From Macrostomum hystrix (taxonomy: Eukaryota > Platyhelminthes > Macrostomidae), in contig CATNEN010000039.1 of the NCBI GenBank assembly GCA_950097015.1, forward strand, positions 3,174,001-3,238,000: DNA of 64,000 nucleotides. The letters run 5' to 3'. This document shows, one piece after another, positions 46,901 to 56,896 of this stretch. The notes beneath the pieces were generated by a model that ran no database searches, was not told the DNA's origin, and was given only the letters and a program-made list of their open reading frames with translations. Position 1 is the stretch's first letter. Every line of letters begins with the position of its first letter. The translations under genes were made by a program, and so were the position numbers.

Positions 46901-47612
46901 TTGAGAATCGCAGCAGGAAAATAATTGAGAATCGCAGCAGGAAAATAATAGAGAATCGCAGCAGGAAAATAATTGAGAATTGCAGCAGGATAATAATAGA
47001 GAATCGCAGCAGGAAAATAATTGAGAATCGCAGCAGGATAATAATAGAGAATCGCAGCAGGAAAATAATTGAGAATCGCTGCAGGAAAATAATTAAGAAT
47101 CGCAGCAGGAAAATAATAGAGAATCGCAGCAGGAAAATAATAGAGAATCGCAGCAGGAAAATAATTGAAAATCGCAGCAGGAAAATAATAGAGAATCGCA
47201 GCAGGAAAAAAATAGAGAATCGCAGCAGGAAAATAATAGAGAATCGCAGCAGGAAAATAATAGAGAATCGCAGCAGGAAAATAATAGAGAATCGCAGCAG
47301 GAAAATAATAGAGAATCGCAACAGGAAAATAATTGAGAATCGCAGCAGGAACCGCTTAAAGAATCGGATCAAGAATCGACTAGAGAATCGCAGCAGGAAA
47401 ATAATTGAGAATCGCAGCAGGAAAATAATAGAGAATCGCAACAGGAAAATAATTGAGAATCGCAGCAGGAACCGCTTAAAGAATCGGATCAAGAATCGAC
47501 TAGAGAATCGCAGCAGGAAAATAATTGAGAATCGCAGCAGGAAAATAATAGAGAATCGCAGCAGGAAAATAATAGAGAATCGCAGCAGGAAAATAATTGA
47601 GAATCGCAGCAA
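43965..47612. repeat. 24-bp satellite array with higher-order structure, 3.6 kb
   Basis: About 150 units of gagaatcgcagcaggaaaat followed by aatt or aata. A variant block containing gaaccgcttaaagaatcgga recurs about seven times (near 44219, 44552, 45148, 45717, 46099, 47348, 47468) and marks higher-order segments. Because 24 is a multiple of three, the minus strand is open for up to 814 codons with an LLRFSIIF octad. I do not regard this as a gene. Confidence 0.95.
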
Positions 47613-48187
47613 TAACAGTTAAAGTTATCTGAGTTGCTTTCTGTGTACTTTATTTGCCTGCTTTCAATGCTTTTTCGTCGTATTTCAAGTCCTTGTCCGA
47701 ATGGGTTTCTAAGTAAAGGTTGCTTGCGTTCAAAACAGGAATAGGGAATATTTTAGGACCGCCTTGTGTGCTGAGGCGCGTGTCATGCGAACGAACTGAA
47801 CATGTCTCTGCAAATGCTGCACAACTTTTAAGCTTGGCTTTTCCCATTACTTGTTATTGTATTATTTAGAATTATTGAACTGTAGAATCAAAGCACGCTT
47901 ATTACTCTTAGTGTTCCAGTATGTTAGTGTTGTCTATCCGCACTCAAACTCTAGTTCCAGCACCCGCCGCTTATCTATCGTAGAATTTGACGATATTAAG
48001 AAAGAGGCCTTTAAACATTTTTAAAAGCCCATAACTCGTTAGAACTTTTATCACCCAAAACTGCTTCTTGACTCTTTTATCAGAGTCATCCCAGAGTCAT
48101 TGCATTGAACAATCAGAATGCTGACTACTATGAACTTTTACTGTGCTTTAACTGTACAGTCCCGAAAAAATCCTGAAAAGAAGCACC
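47613..48187. other. Non-coding, no feature seen
   Basis: Ordinary AT-rich sequence between two arrays. Confidence 0.4.
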
Positions 48188-48648
48188 GGTTGTTATGGAT
48201 TCTGAATTCCCGAAAATAAACAGTCATTGTCAAGCATTCCGAATTCCCGAAAAAACAGCCATTGTCAAGCATTCCGAATTCCCGAAAATAACCAGCCATT
48301 GTCAATTATTCCGAATTCCCGAAAATAACCAGCCATTGTCAATTATTCCGAATTCCCGAAAATAACCAGCCATTGTCAAGTATTCCGAATTCCCGAAAAT
48401 AAACAGTCATTGTCAGGTATTCCGAATTCCCGAAAATAAACAGTCATTGTCAAGCATTCCGAATTCCCGAAAAAACAGCCATTGTCAAGCATTCCGAATT
48501 CCCGAAAATAACCAGCCATTGTCAATTATTCCGAATTCCCGAAAATAACCAGCCATTGTCAATTATTCCGAATTCCCGAAAATAACCAGCCATTGTCAAG
48601 TATTCCGAATTCCCGAAAATAACCAGCCATTGTCAATTATTCCGAATT
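48188..48648. repeat. 35-bp minisatellite
   Basis: About 13 units of attccgaattcccgaaaata followed by accagccattgtcaa. The array ends about 17 bp before the acceptor of the candidate exon at 48666. Confidence 0.93.
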
Positions 48649-48665
48649 CTCGTTTCCCAATGCAG

Positions 48666-48814
48666 AGCTCGACCTGTCCGTGACGCAGCGGATTCGCCAG
48701 TCGTCTCGCCGGGCCACCAGATCGATTCGCCGCTCAGTGCCAGTCCTGATGCCCTCGCCGGCTTCAACCATTTCAGCATCAAATTCTGGACCACAAAAGA
48801 GTCCTCGTCCTTAG
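48666..48814 (+). CDS. Candidate alternative last exon of RALGAPA
   Basis: The acceptor tttcccaatgcag is followed by an open frame (LDLSVTQRIRQ, a basic RRATRSIRRS stretch, ending SPRP) to TAG at 48812. The first ~30 codons have strongly GC-rich third positions. The frame needs a phase-1 donor, which exon 22 (34923) provides, so this exon could replace 40390 and would make a 13.7-kb intron. A second frame is open to 48891 and would fit a phase-2 donor at 43219. Which frame is used cannot be decided by eye. Confidence 0.45.
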
Positions 48815-49004
48815 TAACCGGGGGAGATTTCCGAATTTCGTTTTTTATCGAATCGAGAACTCTTGCAGAAAGAGTTAAAAGAGTTTTTTAGCTTCTATCG
48901 CGTTACATTTCTAAAGCGTTACATTTCTAAAGCGTTACATTTAATAGTTGAAGGACCAGGCTATTTCCCCCTGGGTAAAGATCATCGAGGTTATTTAAAA
49001 TACT

Positions 49005-51630
49005 CACTGCCTAATTCACAATAGCTCCCAAACTGAATGACCCACTGCCTAATTCACGATAGCTCCCAAACTGAATGACCCACTGCCTAATTCACGATAG
49101 CTCCCAAACTGAATGACCCACTGCCTAATTCACGATAGCTCCCAAACTGAATGACTCACTGCCTAATTCACAATAGCTCCCAAACTGAATGACTCACTGC
49201 CTAATTCACGATAGCTCCCAAACTGAATGACCCACTGCCTAATTCACGATAGCTCCCAAACTGAATGACTCACTGCCTAATTCACAATAGCTCCCAAACT
49301 GAATGACCCACTGCCTAATTCACAATAGCTCCCAAACTGAATGACTCACTGCCTAATTCACGATAGCTCCCAAACTGAATGACTCACTGCCTAATTCATG
49401 ATAGCTCCCAAACTGAATGACTCACTGCCTAATTCATGATAGCTCCCAAACTGAATGACTCACTGCCTAATTCATGATAGCTCCCAAACTGAATGACTCA
49501 CTGCCTAATTCATGATAGCTCCCAAACTGAATGACTCACTGCCTAATTCACGATAGCTCCCAAACTGAATGACTCACTGCCTAATTCATGATAGCTCCCA
49601 AACTGAATGACTCACTGCCTAATTCACGATAGCTCCCAAACTGAATGACTCACTGCCTAATTCACAATAGCTCCCAAACTGAATGACCCACTGCCTAATT
49701 CATGATAGCTCCCAAACTGAATGACTCACTGCCTAATTCATGATAGCTCCCAAACTGAATGACCCACTGCCTAATTCATGATAGCTCCCAAACTGAATGA
49801 CCCACTGCCTAATTCACAATAGCTCCCAAACTGAATGACCCACTGCCTAATTCACGATAGCTCCCAAACTGAATGACCCACTGCCTAATTCACGATAGCT
49901 CCCAAACTGAATGACCCACTGCCTAATTCACGATAGCTCCCAAACTGAATGACTCACTGCCTAATTCACGATAGCTCCCAAACTGAATGACCCACTGCCT
50001 AATTCATGATAGCTCCCAAACTGAATGACCCACTGCCTAATTCACGATAGCTCCCAAACTGAATGACTCACTGCCTAATTCACGATAGCTCCCAAACTGA
50101 ATGACCCACTGCCTAATTCACGATAGCTCCCAAACTGAATGACCCACTGCCTAATTCACGATAGCTCCCAAACTGAATGACTCACTGCCTAATTCACGAT
50201 AGCTCCCAAACTGAATGACCCACTGCCTAATTCATGATAGCTCCCAAACTGAATGACCCACTGCCTAATTCACGATAGCTCCCAAACTGAATGACTCACT
50301 GCCTAATTCACAATAGCTCCCAAACTGAATGACCCACTGCCTAATTCACGATAGCTCCCAAACTGAATGACCCACTGCCTAATTCACAATAGCTCCCAAA
50401 CTGAATGACCCACTGCCTAATTCACGATAGCTCCCAAACTGAATGACTCACTGCCTAATTCACAATAGCTCCCAAACTGAATGACTCACTGCCTAATTCA
50501 CAATAGCTCCCAAACTGAATGACTCACTGCCTAATTCACAATAGCTCCCAAACTGAATGACCCACTGCCTAATTCACGATAGCTCCCAAACTGAATGACT
50601 CACTGCCTAATTCACAATAGCTCCCAAACTGAATGACCCACTGCCTAATTCACAATAGCTCCCAAACTGAATGACTCACTGCCTAATTCACAATAGCTCC
50701 CAAACTGAATGACCCACTGCCTAATTCACGATAGCTCCCAAACTGAATGACTCACTGCCTAATTCACAATAGCTCCCAAACTGAATGACTCACTGCCTAA
50801 TTCACAATAGCTCCCAAACTGAATGACCCACTGCCTAATTCACGATAGCTCCCAAACTGAATGACCCACTGCCTAATTCACAATAGCTCCCAAACTGAAT
50901 GACCCACTGCCTAATTCACGATAGCTCCCAAACTGAATGACCCACTGCCTAATTCACGATAGCTCCCAAACTGAATGACCCACTGCCTAATTCACGATAG
51001 CTCCCAAACTGAATGACCCACTGCCTAATTCACAATAGCTCCCAAACTGAATGACCCACTGCCTAATTGATGATAGCTCCCAAACTGAATGACTCACTGC
51101 CTAATTGATGATAGCTCCCAAACTGAATGACTCACTGCCTAATTCACGATAGCTCCCAAACTGAATGACCCACTGCCTAATTCACGATAGCTCCCAAACT
51201 GAATGACTCACTGCCTAATTCACGATAGCTCCCAAACTGAATGACCCACTGCCTAATTCACGATAGCTCCCAAACTGAATGACCCACTGCCTAATTCATG
51301 ATAGCTCCCAAACTGAATGACCCACTGCCTAATTGATGATAGCTCCCAAACTGAATGACCCACTGCCTAATTCACGATAGCTCCCAAACTGAATGACTCA
51401 CTGCCTAATTCATGATAGCTCCCAAACTGAATGACCCACTGCCTAATTGATGATAGCTCCCAAACTGAATGACCCACTGCCTAATTCACGATAGCTCCCA
51501 AACTGAATGACCCACTGCCTAATTCACGATAGCTCCCAAACTGAATGACCCACTGCCTAATTGATGATAGCTCCCAAACTGAATGACCCACTGCCTAATT
51601 CACGATAGCTCCCAAACTGAATGACCCATT
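49005..51630. repeat. 38-bp satellite array, 2.6 kb
   Basis: About 69 units of ctgcctaattcacgatagct followed by cccaaactgaatgaccca. Variants cacaat/cacgat/catgat/gatgat and gacccactg/gactcactg recur in blocks. Confidence 0.95.
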
Positions 51631-51674
51631 TTCGTGAATGTCGACCATCTGAATTAAAGATTAATTAATTTTCA

Positions 51675-51965
51675 AAGCTGTCCGAGTCGGCATCGTCTAG
51701 ATGTTCAGCGATTGCTGTGTGAGTCCCTGGTGACAAGGACCTCTTTGGTTTATTAAATGAAAATAATTCGACATAATCATCAGATGCAAAAAATTCTGTG
51801 AAAATATGATTTTAGACTAAATATCTATTCCTTTTCCACCAGACACTCCGGCGAGACTCGTTGAATATCTCACGATGCCGATGTGCGATTCTGAAAGTTG
51901 TCTCATCGGGTTGAGTGCAAAGTTTTAGCCTACGATTTTCATGCCGATTGGTTGATTATTTTTGG
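51675..51965. repeat. Dispersed repeat, copy 2
   Basis: Same order of shared blocks as 23865-24200 (see there), ending in ttttcatgccgattggttga. It lies in intergenic sequence just right of the 38-bp array. Confidence 0.65.
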
Positions 51966-52875
51966 ACGTTACTTTTTGAACCGTTGTTTTTTTACAAAGT
52001 TACATTTCTAGTGGATCCTTAAGTTTTGCAGACGTCAATAACGGATGCTGAAATTTTTTTTTCACAGTTAGTTGAACGTTTAGATGATTAATTTGCACTT
52101 TGTCACTAAGGGACTGGATGTTTCGCTGAGTTGGACTTGCACAAATGCTCACTTGTACTAATAACTTGCATGTCTTGTATATTCTGAAACTTTTCCCATT
52201 CTGTTCTCTCCAGACAGAATGGGGGGCTTAGATAGTTATTTTTGCTATTCAATTCATTGCAATGCTAAAATATTTTACATGATTATTTAAAGCTACTGTA
52301 CATAGTGCTGTTGGGCGCAGACCATTGCCTGCTCACAATGCACTATAACATCCCTAAGCTTTCCTGCGCAGTGCAATACCATTGTTGACTAACAGGTAGT
52401 TAGTGGTGGTTATTTTCCCGTCTGCTTAATTGTGATCAGCGTATAGTTATTTGATTTGATTGCTGTTTCATTTGCTTTCACAGCTGGCCCCACCTGGCCA
52501 GTGCGGCACTGCAGGCTTCATTAAGCAGTTGATTTTGCGTCACCTGCGCCAATACAACCGCTGATTGGCCTGTCTTGTCTATGCACAACTAATACTGTAC
52601 CTAATACGGGCTGTTTGTGATTTTTAACACCTTCCCAGGTCTTTAGTTTATAGGACTAATAATCCACATATTTTTGCACATTCGTTCGCAGATGCCACAG
52701 GTGTTGTTGTCTCGTGACCCAATCAGTGCGAGCTGCGGTAGCTTTCCTGTCTTCTGCAGTGTTCCCAAGTGTCAGCAAGCAATACACACCTGTCAGTCTT
52801 GTTTTGTCTATTAACCACAAATTGCTTCACGCCAATGTCAGACTAACAAATAAAAAGTCGTTCAACCGGACTTGC
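51966..52875. other. Mostly non-coding; one orphan exon candidate
   Basis: Nothing convincing except the short plus-strand candidate exon at 52484-52564. Confidence 0.35.
52484..52564 (+). CDS. Orphan terminal-exon candidate
   Basis: A strong acceptor (tttcatttgctttcacag) is followed by an open frame of 26 codons (LAPPGQCGTAGFIKQLI and onward) ending in TGA. A second frame also stays open for 15 codons. No matching donor has been found, so the parent gene is unknown. It may be another 3' end of RALGAPA. Confidence 0.25.
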   Translation: MAPPGQCGTAGFIKQLILRHLRQYNR

Positions 52876-53042
52876 ACAGCTCCCAATGCTGCAGGTGTTC
52901 TATTAAAATATGATGCAGCAGCTGAGCACATAAGCTCCCAATGCTGCAGGTGTTCTATTAAAATATGATGCAGCGGCTGAGCACATAAGCTCCCAATGCT
53001 GCAGGTTTTCTATTAAAATATTATGCAGCGGCTGAGCACATG
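52876..53042. repeat. 55-bp tandem repeat, three copies
   Basis: Three near-identical copies of gctcccaatgctgcaggtgt, tctattaaaatatgatgcag and cagctgagcacataa. Confidence 0.92.
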
Positions 53043-53295
53043 AGCTCGACTTTTTTGTAGATTAAATTCAAATTCAACGCAGGAAACTTGCATGACTTGC
53101 GCTGCTTCTCAGCTGCAACTCAAATTCGGTTCGAATAGTTATAATGAGGAAGTTCTCTCTTTCTCCATCAAGCTTTATTCGAGCGCATTTCCGGGCTTAA
53201 AACGGAAAATCAGCGGCGCAAATAGTTCTCATAGTTGGTAGAAAACAGAAAGCTTGATAAGGAGGCAAAGTGTGTTTGGTGCGATGACCGCCAGC

Positions 53296-53304
53296 TATAT
53301 AAAA
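53296..53304 (+). promoter_or_regulatory. TATA box
   Basis: tatataaaa stands in otherwise GC-moderate sequence, 90 bp upstream of the ATG of the small gene at 53395. This puts the start of transcription near 53330. Confidence 0.65.
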
Positions 53305-53394
53305 CCAACTCTGGTCCGCCGAGTCCACTCTCTAGGACCAGGTCCAATGAAGCTATTCTCGCAGTTGCCTTCTGGTTCAACTTAACGGATAAGC

Positions 53395-54476
53395 ATGGAT
53401 TTCAGCCGAAAGTCTTCGTCAAGGTGTCCGCCTTATTATCCGACCTCAAAGAAACGCGGCGGCAGCGCGAGCGCCTCCGCTGCTGCTTCAGCTGCTGCTG
53501 TTGCTGGCGGCTCGTGCATGCGCGCTGAAGCCAATGCGGCCGATACGGGCCTGAGTGTTCAGGTGAACTAATCCCGACCAACCCACCCTCCCATCTCATT
53601 GGCCAATCAAATTTGAATTTATGGCTATTTTTAGAAACACCCTCCGGGGAACCCTTTAGAAGCCATCCTAAGCCACGTGACTAATCGCAGCCAACCAAAA
53701 TTTAAATCGCTGCTTTCTGCTAAGCCAGCTGTACAAGTGGGTGACTGGCAGAGTGACTGCCGCTTGCCTCTTTCTAGCACCAACGTCCACTGACCCCAAG
53801 GCACAGTGAGAGTGTACACTAGCTGCATGACAATAAAAACTAACGGCAGATATACACTTCTGTGTGAGTGGGTTCAGGAGTCAGTGGAATGGGCAGAATT
53901 GCCTCGTAGCTGGCTGCGGGTCGACTGCAGTAATCTGTGTTCCAGTGCCCAAAGCCCTCGAGAAACTATTATTATCATTATGCATTTCCCATCCCGATTT
54001 CAAATGCGCCACAGTTCCCGTGGTCTTCCAATCGTGATTGTGGTCTGAAGGCTTCCGACGGCTGGACCGATCGTCGCGCGTATCGCCAGTCCTTGGAGAC
54101 AGATAAAGGGCCAGCAAGAGACAGACCTGCGACTTTTCATCAGAAAAAGCAGCAGGACTTCAGTAGACGCAGTGCAGCTGCCAAGGAGCGTCCAGATTCT
54201 ACCGCGGCCGCGTCCAGCATCGGCGCCTGTCGACAGAAGAGCAGCCGAGCCGGGTTCGGCGGACCGCCTCGCCATTTGAAACAGCTGCACGAGCATCTGC
54301 ACCATCAGCTGCTGCAACGGGACCTGCTGCTGAGCCCGCCGCTTTCCTGCTTCACCAATTACTACCGCCGTGATTGCCACTGCTGCAGCTGCTGCCACCA
54401 CTGCGGCCGTTTCTTCGCCTTGATTGAGTCAGATCATCCGCACTCGAGTGAATCTGGCAGCTCTTCTGACGAATAA
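53395..54476 (+). CDS. Unknown two-exon protein with Cys/His-rich C-terminus
   Basis: Exon 1 is 53395-53562 and exon 2 is 54015-54476, joined in phase 0 (209 aa). An in-frame TAA at 53383 fixes the start, and a TATA box lies 90 bp upstream. The N-terminal half is Ser/Ala-rich and probably disordered. Exon 2 holds a predicted amphipathic stretch (HLKQLHEHLHHQLLQRDLLL), then a Cys/His cluster (CHCCSCCHHCGRFF) and an acidic end (SESGSSSDE). The cluster could bind metal or be palmitoylated; this is inference. There is no signal peptide or membrane helix. Third positions in exon 2 are GC-rich, as in the other real genes here. The intron contains a SINE fragment. An alternative in-frame acceptor lies before GCT at about 54049. 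I do not recognise the family. Confidence 0.65.
53799..53985 (+). mobile_element. SINE A fragment in the intron of the small gene
   Basis: Plus-oriented middle and 3' part: aaggcacagtgag, caggagtcag, ggcagaattgcc and ggctgcgggtc, ending in an (att)n-like tail. The uninterrupted aggagtca here shows the pre-insertion state of the nested element at 27439. Confidence 0.7.
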
Positions 54477-56528
54477 GACTTCTGAGCAGTCAGCGCGAAT
54501 TCATAAGACCGTTTTTTTACATCTCGGCAGGAAAAGTTTTATAAATATTTTTATTCAGTGCTCTTGAACTATTAACATTTATAGTAAACTTGTGCCATCC
54601 GTTGAAGGTCCAGAAGCTCCGCCTTGGTCAAGGCCAGTAGAAATGTAAGATTGTGATGATGCAGAAACTCGTTTTCTATTATTTCACATTGCCTGTATTA
54701 ATCATAGCTCATCAAAAATGGACCGAGGGGAATCGCCCCTTTTTGTACATTTACTTCTTATTGTGGGCCAGTGAAGTTAGTAGTGCGTATGTCGAGAAAA
54801 AATCTAGCTTTTTTGCTGTAAATTTTCAATATTTCTCATCTGGTAAATCACACCAGAATCACTTGTTAACCCGCTAATAAACAGCCTTAAACAAGCTGAG
54901 TTAACAAAAATAAATTAATAAACTAAAAATAAAAAACTGTATCTAGATACAAACCATGCTCGTTTAATTCGCGACATCAGTCATCTGCCGTTGTTTATAT
55001 TTTTGTTTCCGCTCACCTACGAGGCTAAATAGCGTGGGCGAACAGCCAATTCTCTAACTCACCAGCCAATAAGGGAGTGAGACGAGGGGAGAGGTAAAAC
55101 TGATTGGCTCCTGGGGTAGAGAAAAAAGGAGAGATGTTGGATAGCAAAAGAGGTAGCCAGCCAATCGGCACAAGACCCGGGGCAGGGGGGAGCTCAACAA
55201 GAAGCCAGACGGACCAATCGACCTGATTGGCTGCCTGGCTGACCGAGACAAAGCAAACTGCAAAGCACCCCAAATGTCTATGGTATAATCACACTCTTTC
55301 GCTCCCTAAAAGAGCATTAATAATCAATGACTCCAAAATTTGAATTACGAGTACACGCTCGTAAAGATCCCATTACTGCTATTTTTAAAGTTCATGCACC
55401 ACGCAAATTTAAGTTTAGAGCAACCAAGTTGTCCTCGTGCACCACTGAATGAGTTTTTTTCTAATTATTTTAATTTTTGTTAAAATCTAAACACGTCTTA
55501 GCAATTAGAATTCTGAGAGTATTTAGTATAAACTATTTAAAATAATATTTTACAGCACAACAATTAAAAATTGATTTCACGCAACCAATTTTTTGAACGC
55601 TTTGCTAAATATCGAGAATTAATTTATAAAACTGCTAACCATTTTGTACTAATTTATTTACTGTTATTCATGATATCAGCGACAATTAGTTAATTACGAG
55701 TATCGTAGATCGATAAACAGTTGCACTTTAACGTATCAAAGCGTGTGTTTACAATTTTCATGCAAATGGCATACAGGCGAGTGAATTAGTATTTCTGCTC
55801 GGCAAGTATTTGAAAGTTTGAGTTTCTTGGTGATCGAGTAGCTTTTACAACAGAGGTATAAAGCTTTATGAGGTTATCTAGCATCAATTAATTAATTAAT
55901 AATTAAATACAACTTGTTGGTGTTTGAGCACATGAAGAGGCCTTGAATAGTGGTCTCCTATCTCATCTTGCATTTACTTACGTCATTAAAAGCCGAAATT
56001 GCGTTAGTACGATTGAGCCATTGGCCCATAGACAAAAAATAGATACAAACATGCCTAATAAACTACTCCCAATTATGTCCTTTTTGAGCCTATACTTGGT
56101 ATTGAAGGCTAGTTATAGGGCCTTCAACCAGTTTCCAGGAATATCTAGAGTCTGGCGTCCTTCTACTTCAGGCAAGTACGCCTTCATAAATTATGAAGTC
56201 AGGCCCTCATCCTACTCCTTCTACTTCTAGAAGTCCTTGTACTGAGGGTGCATATTTTGAACAAGTTCTACATACAGAAATATGAAAATAGATATGAAAA
56301 GCACACAAATGTTAATTTGGGACACTTGCGTTTTGTTAACTTTCAGAACGTCCAAGTACAAGTTTGTCAACTTTACTTAGTCAACGAATCGGGAGTTCAG
56401 CTCTTCAACTTTAGTTTGGAGTCTCTTTTTCAAGCCAGCAATCGAGTTTTTGGCAGCAATGGCTGAAATTTGGCATTGACTGACTGTAGAAAATGTTTTT
56501 GTTGCAATTAATATATGCGCACTAACAC
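54477..56528. other. Intergenic, convergent gene ends
   Basis: AT-rich sequence between the 3' ends of the small plus-strand gene and the papilin-like gene. A candidate poly(A) signal is at 54876-54881. The open frames at 55025-55273 and 55943-56230 have no domains, Cys pattern or splice context. No PLAC domain exon for papilin was found here. Confidence 0.45.
54876..54881 (+). terminator. Candidate poly(A) signal of the small gene
   Basis: AATAAA, 400 nt past the stop codon at 54476. It is in a plausible place in AT-rich sequence. Confidence 0.35.
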
Positions 56529-56529
56529 C

Positions 56530-56865
56530 ACTCACAATCTCAAAATCTCATCATCACCCACCTCATCAATCACTCACATTATCATCAACCAATTCATCAG
56601 TCACCCACCTAATCAGTCACCCACCTAATCAATTACCCATCTCATCAATCATCCTCTCGTCTACTCCACCTCTCGTCAATCACCAACCTCACTAATCAAC
56701 CATCTCATAAATCTATCACACTGCTCATCAATCACCCACCTCATTAATCACTCACCTTATCAATCACCCACCTCATCAATCACCCTCCTCATCAATCACC
56801 CACCTAATAAATCAACCTCCTTATCAATCACCCACCTCATCAATCACCCACCTCACCAGCCCCCT
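56530..56865. repeat. Degenerate ~18-bp minisatellite
   Basis: Imperfect units of cacccacctcatcaatca just downstream of the last papilin-like exon. Confidence 0.85.
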
Positions 56866-56896
56866 CCTCATCGACAGCAGATTTCAAAGCTTTTGT

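Noticed and set aside
45168-47612. 814-codon minus-strand open frame as a gene
   Set aside because: It is wholly made of the 24-bp satellite, has no start or stop context, and openness follows from a unit length divisible by three.
54000-54401. Minus-strand Ala/Val/Gln-rich 133-codon frame
   Set aside because: It is the shadow of exon 2 of the small plus-strand gene, which has better start, splice and stop support.
55943-56230. 95-codon plus-strand frame
   Set aside because: AT-rich codons unlike the real exons here, no domain and no splice or promoter support.
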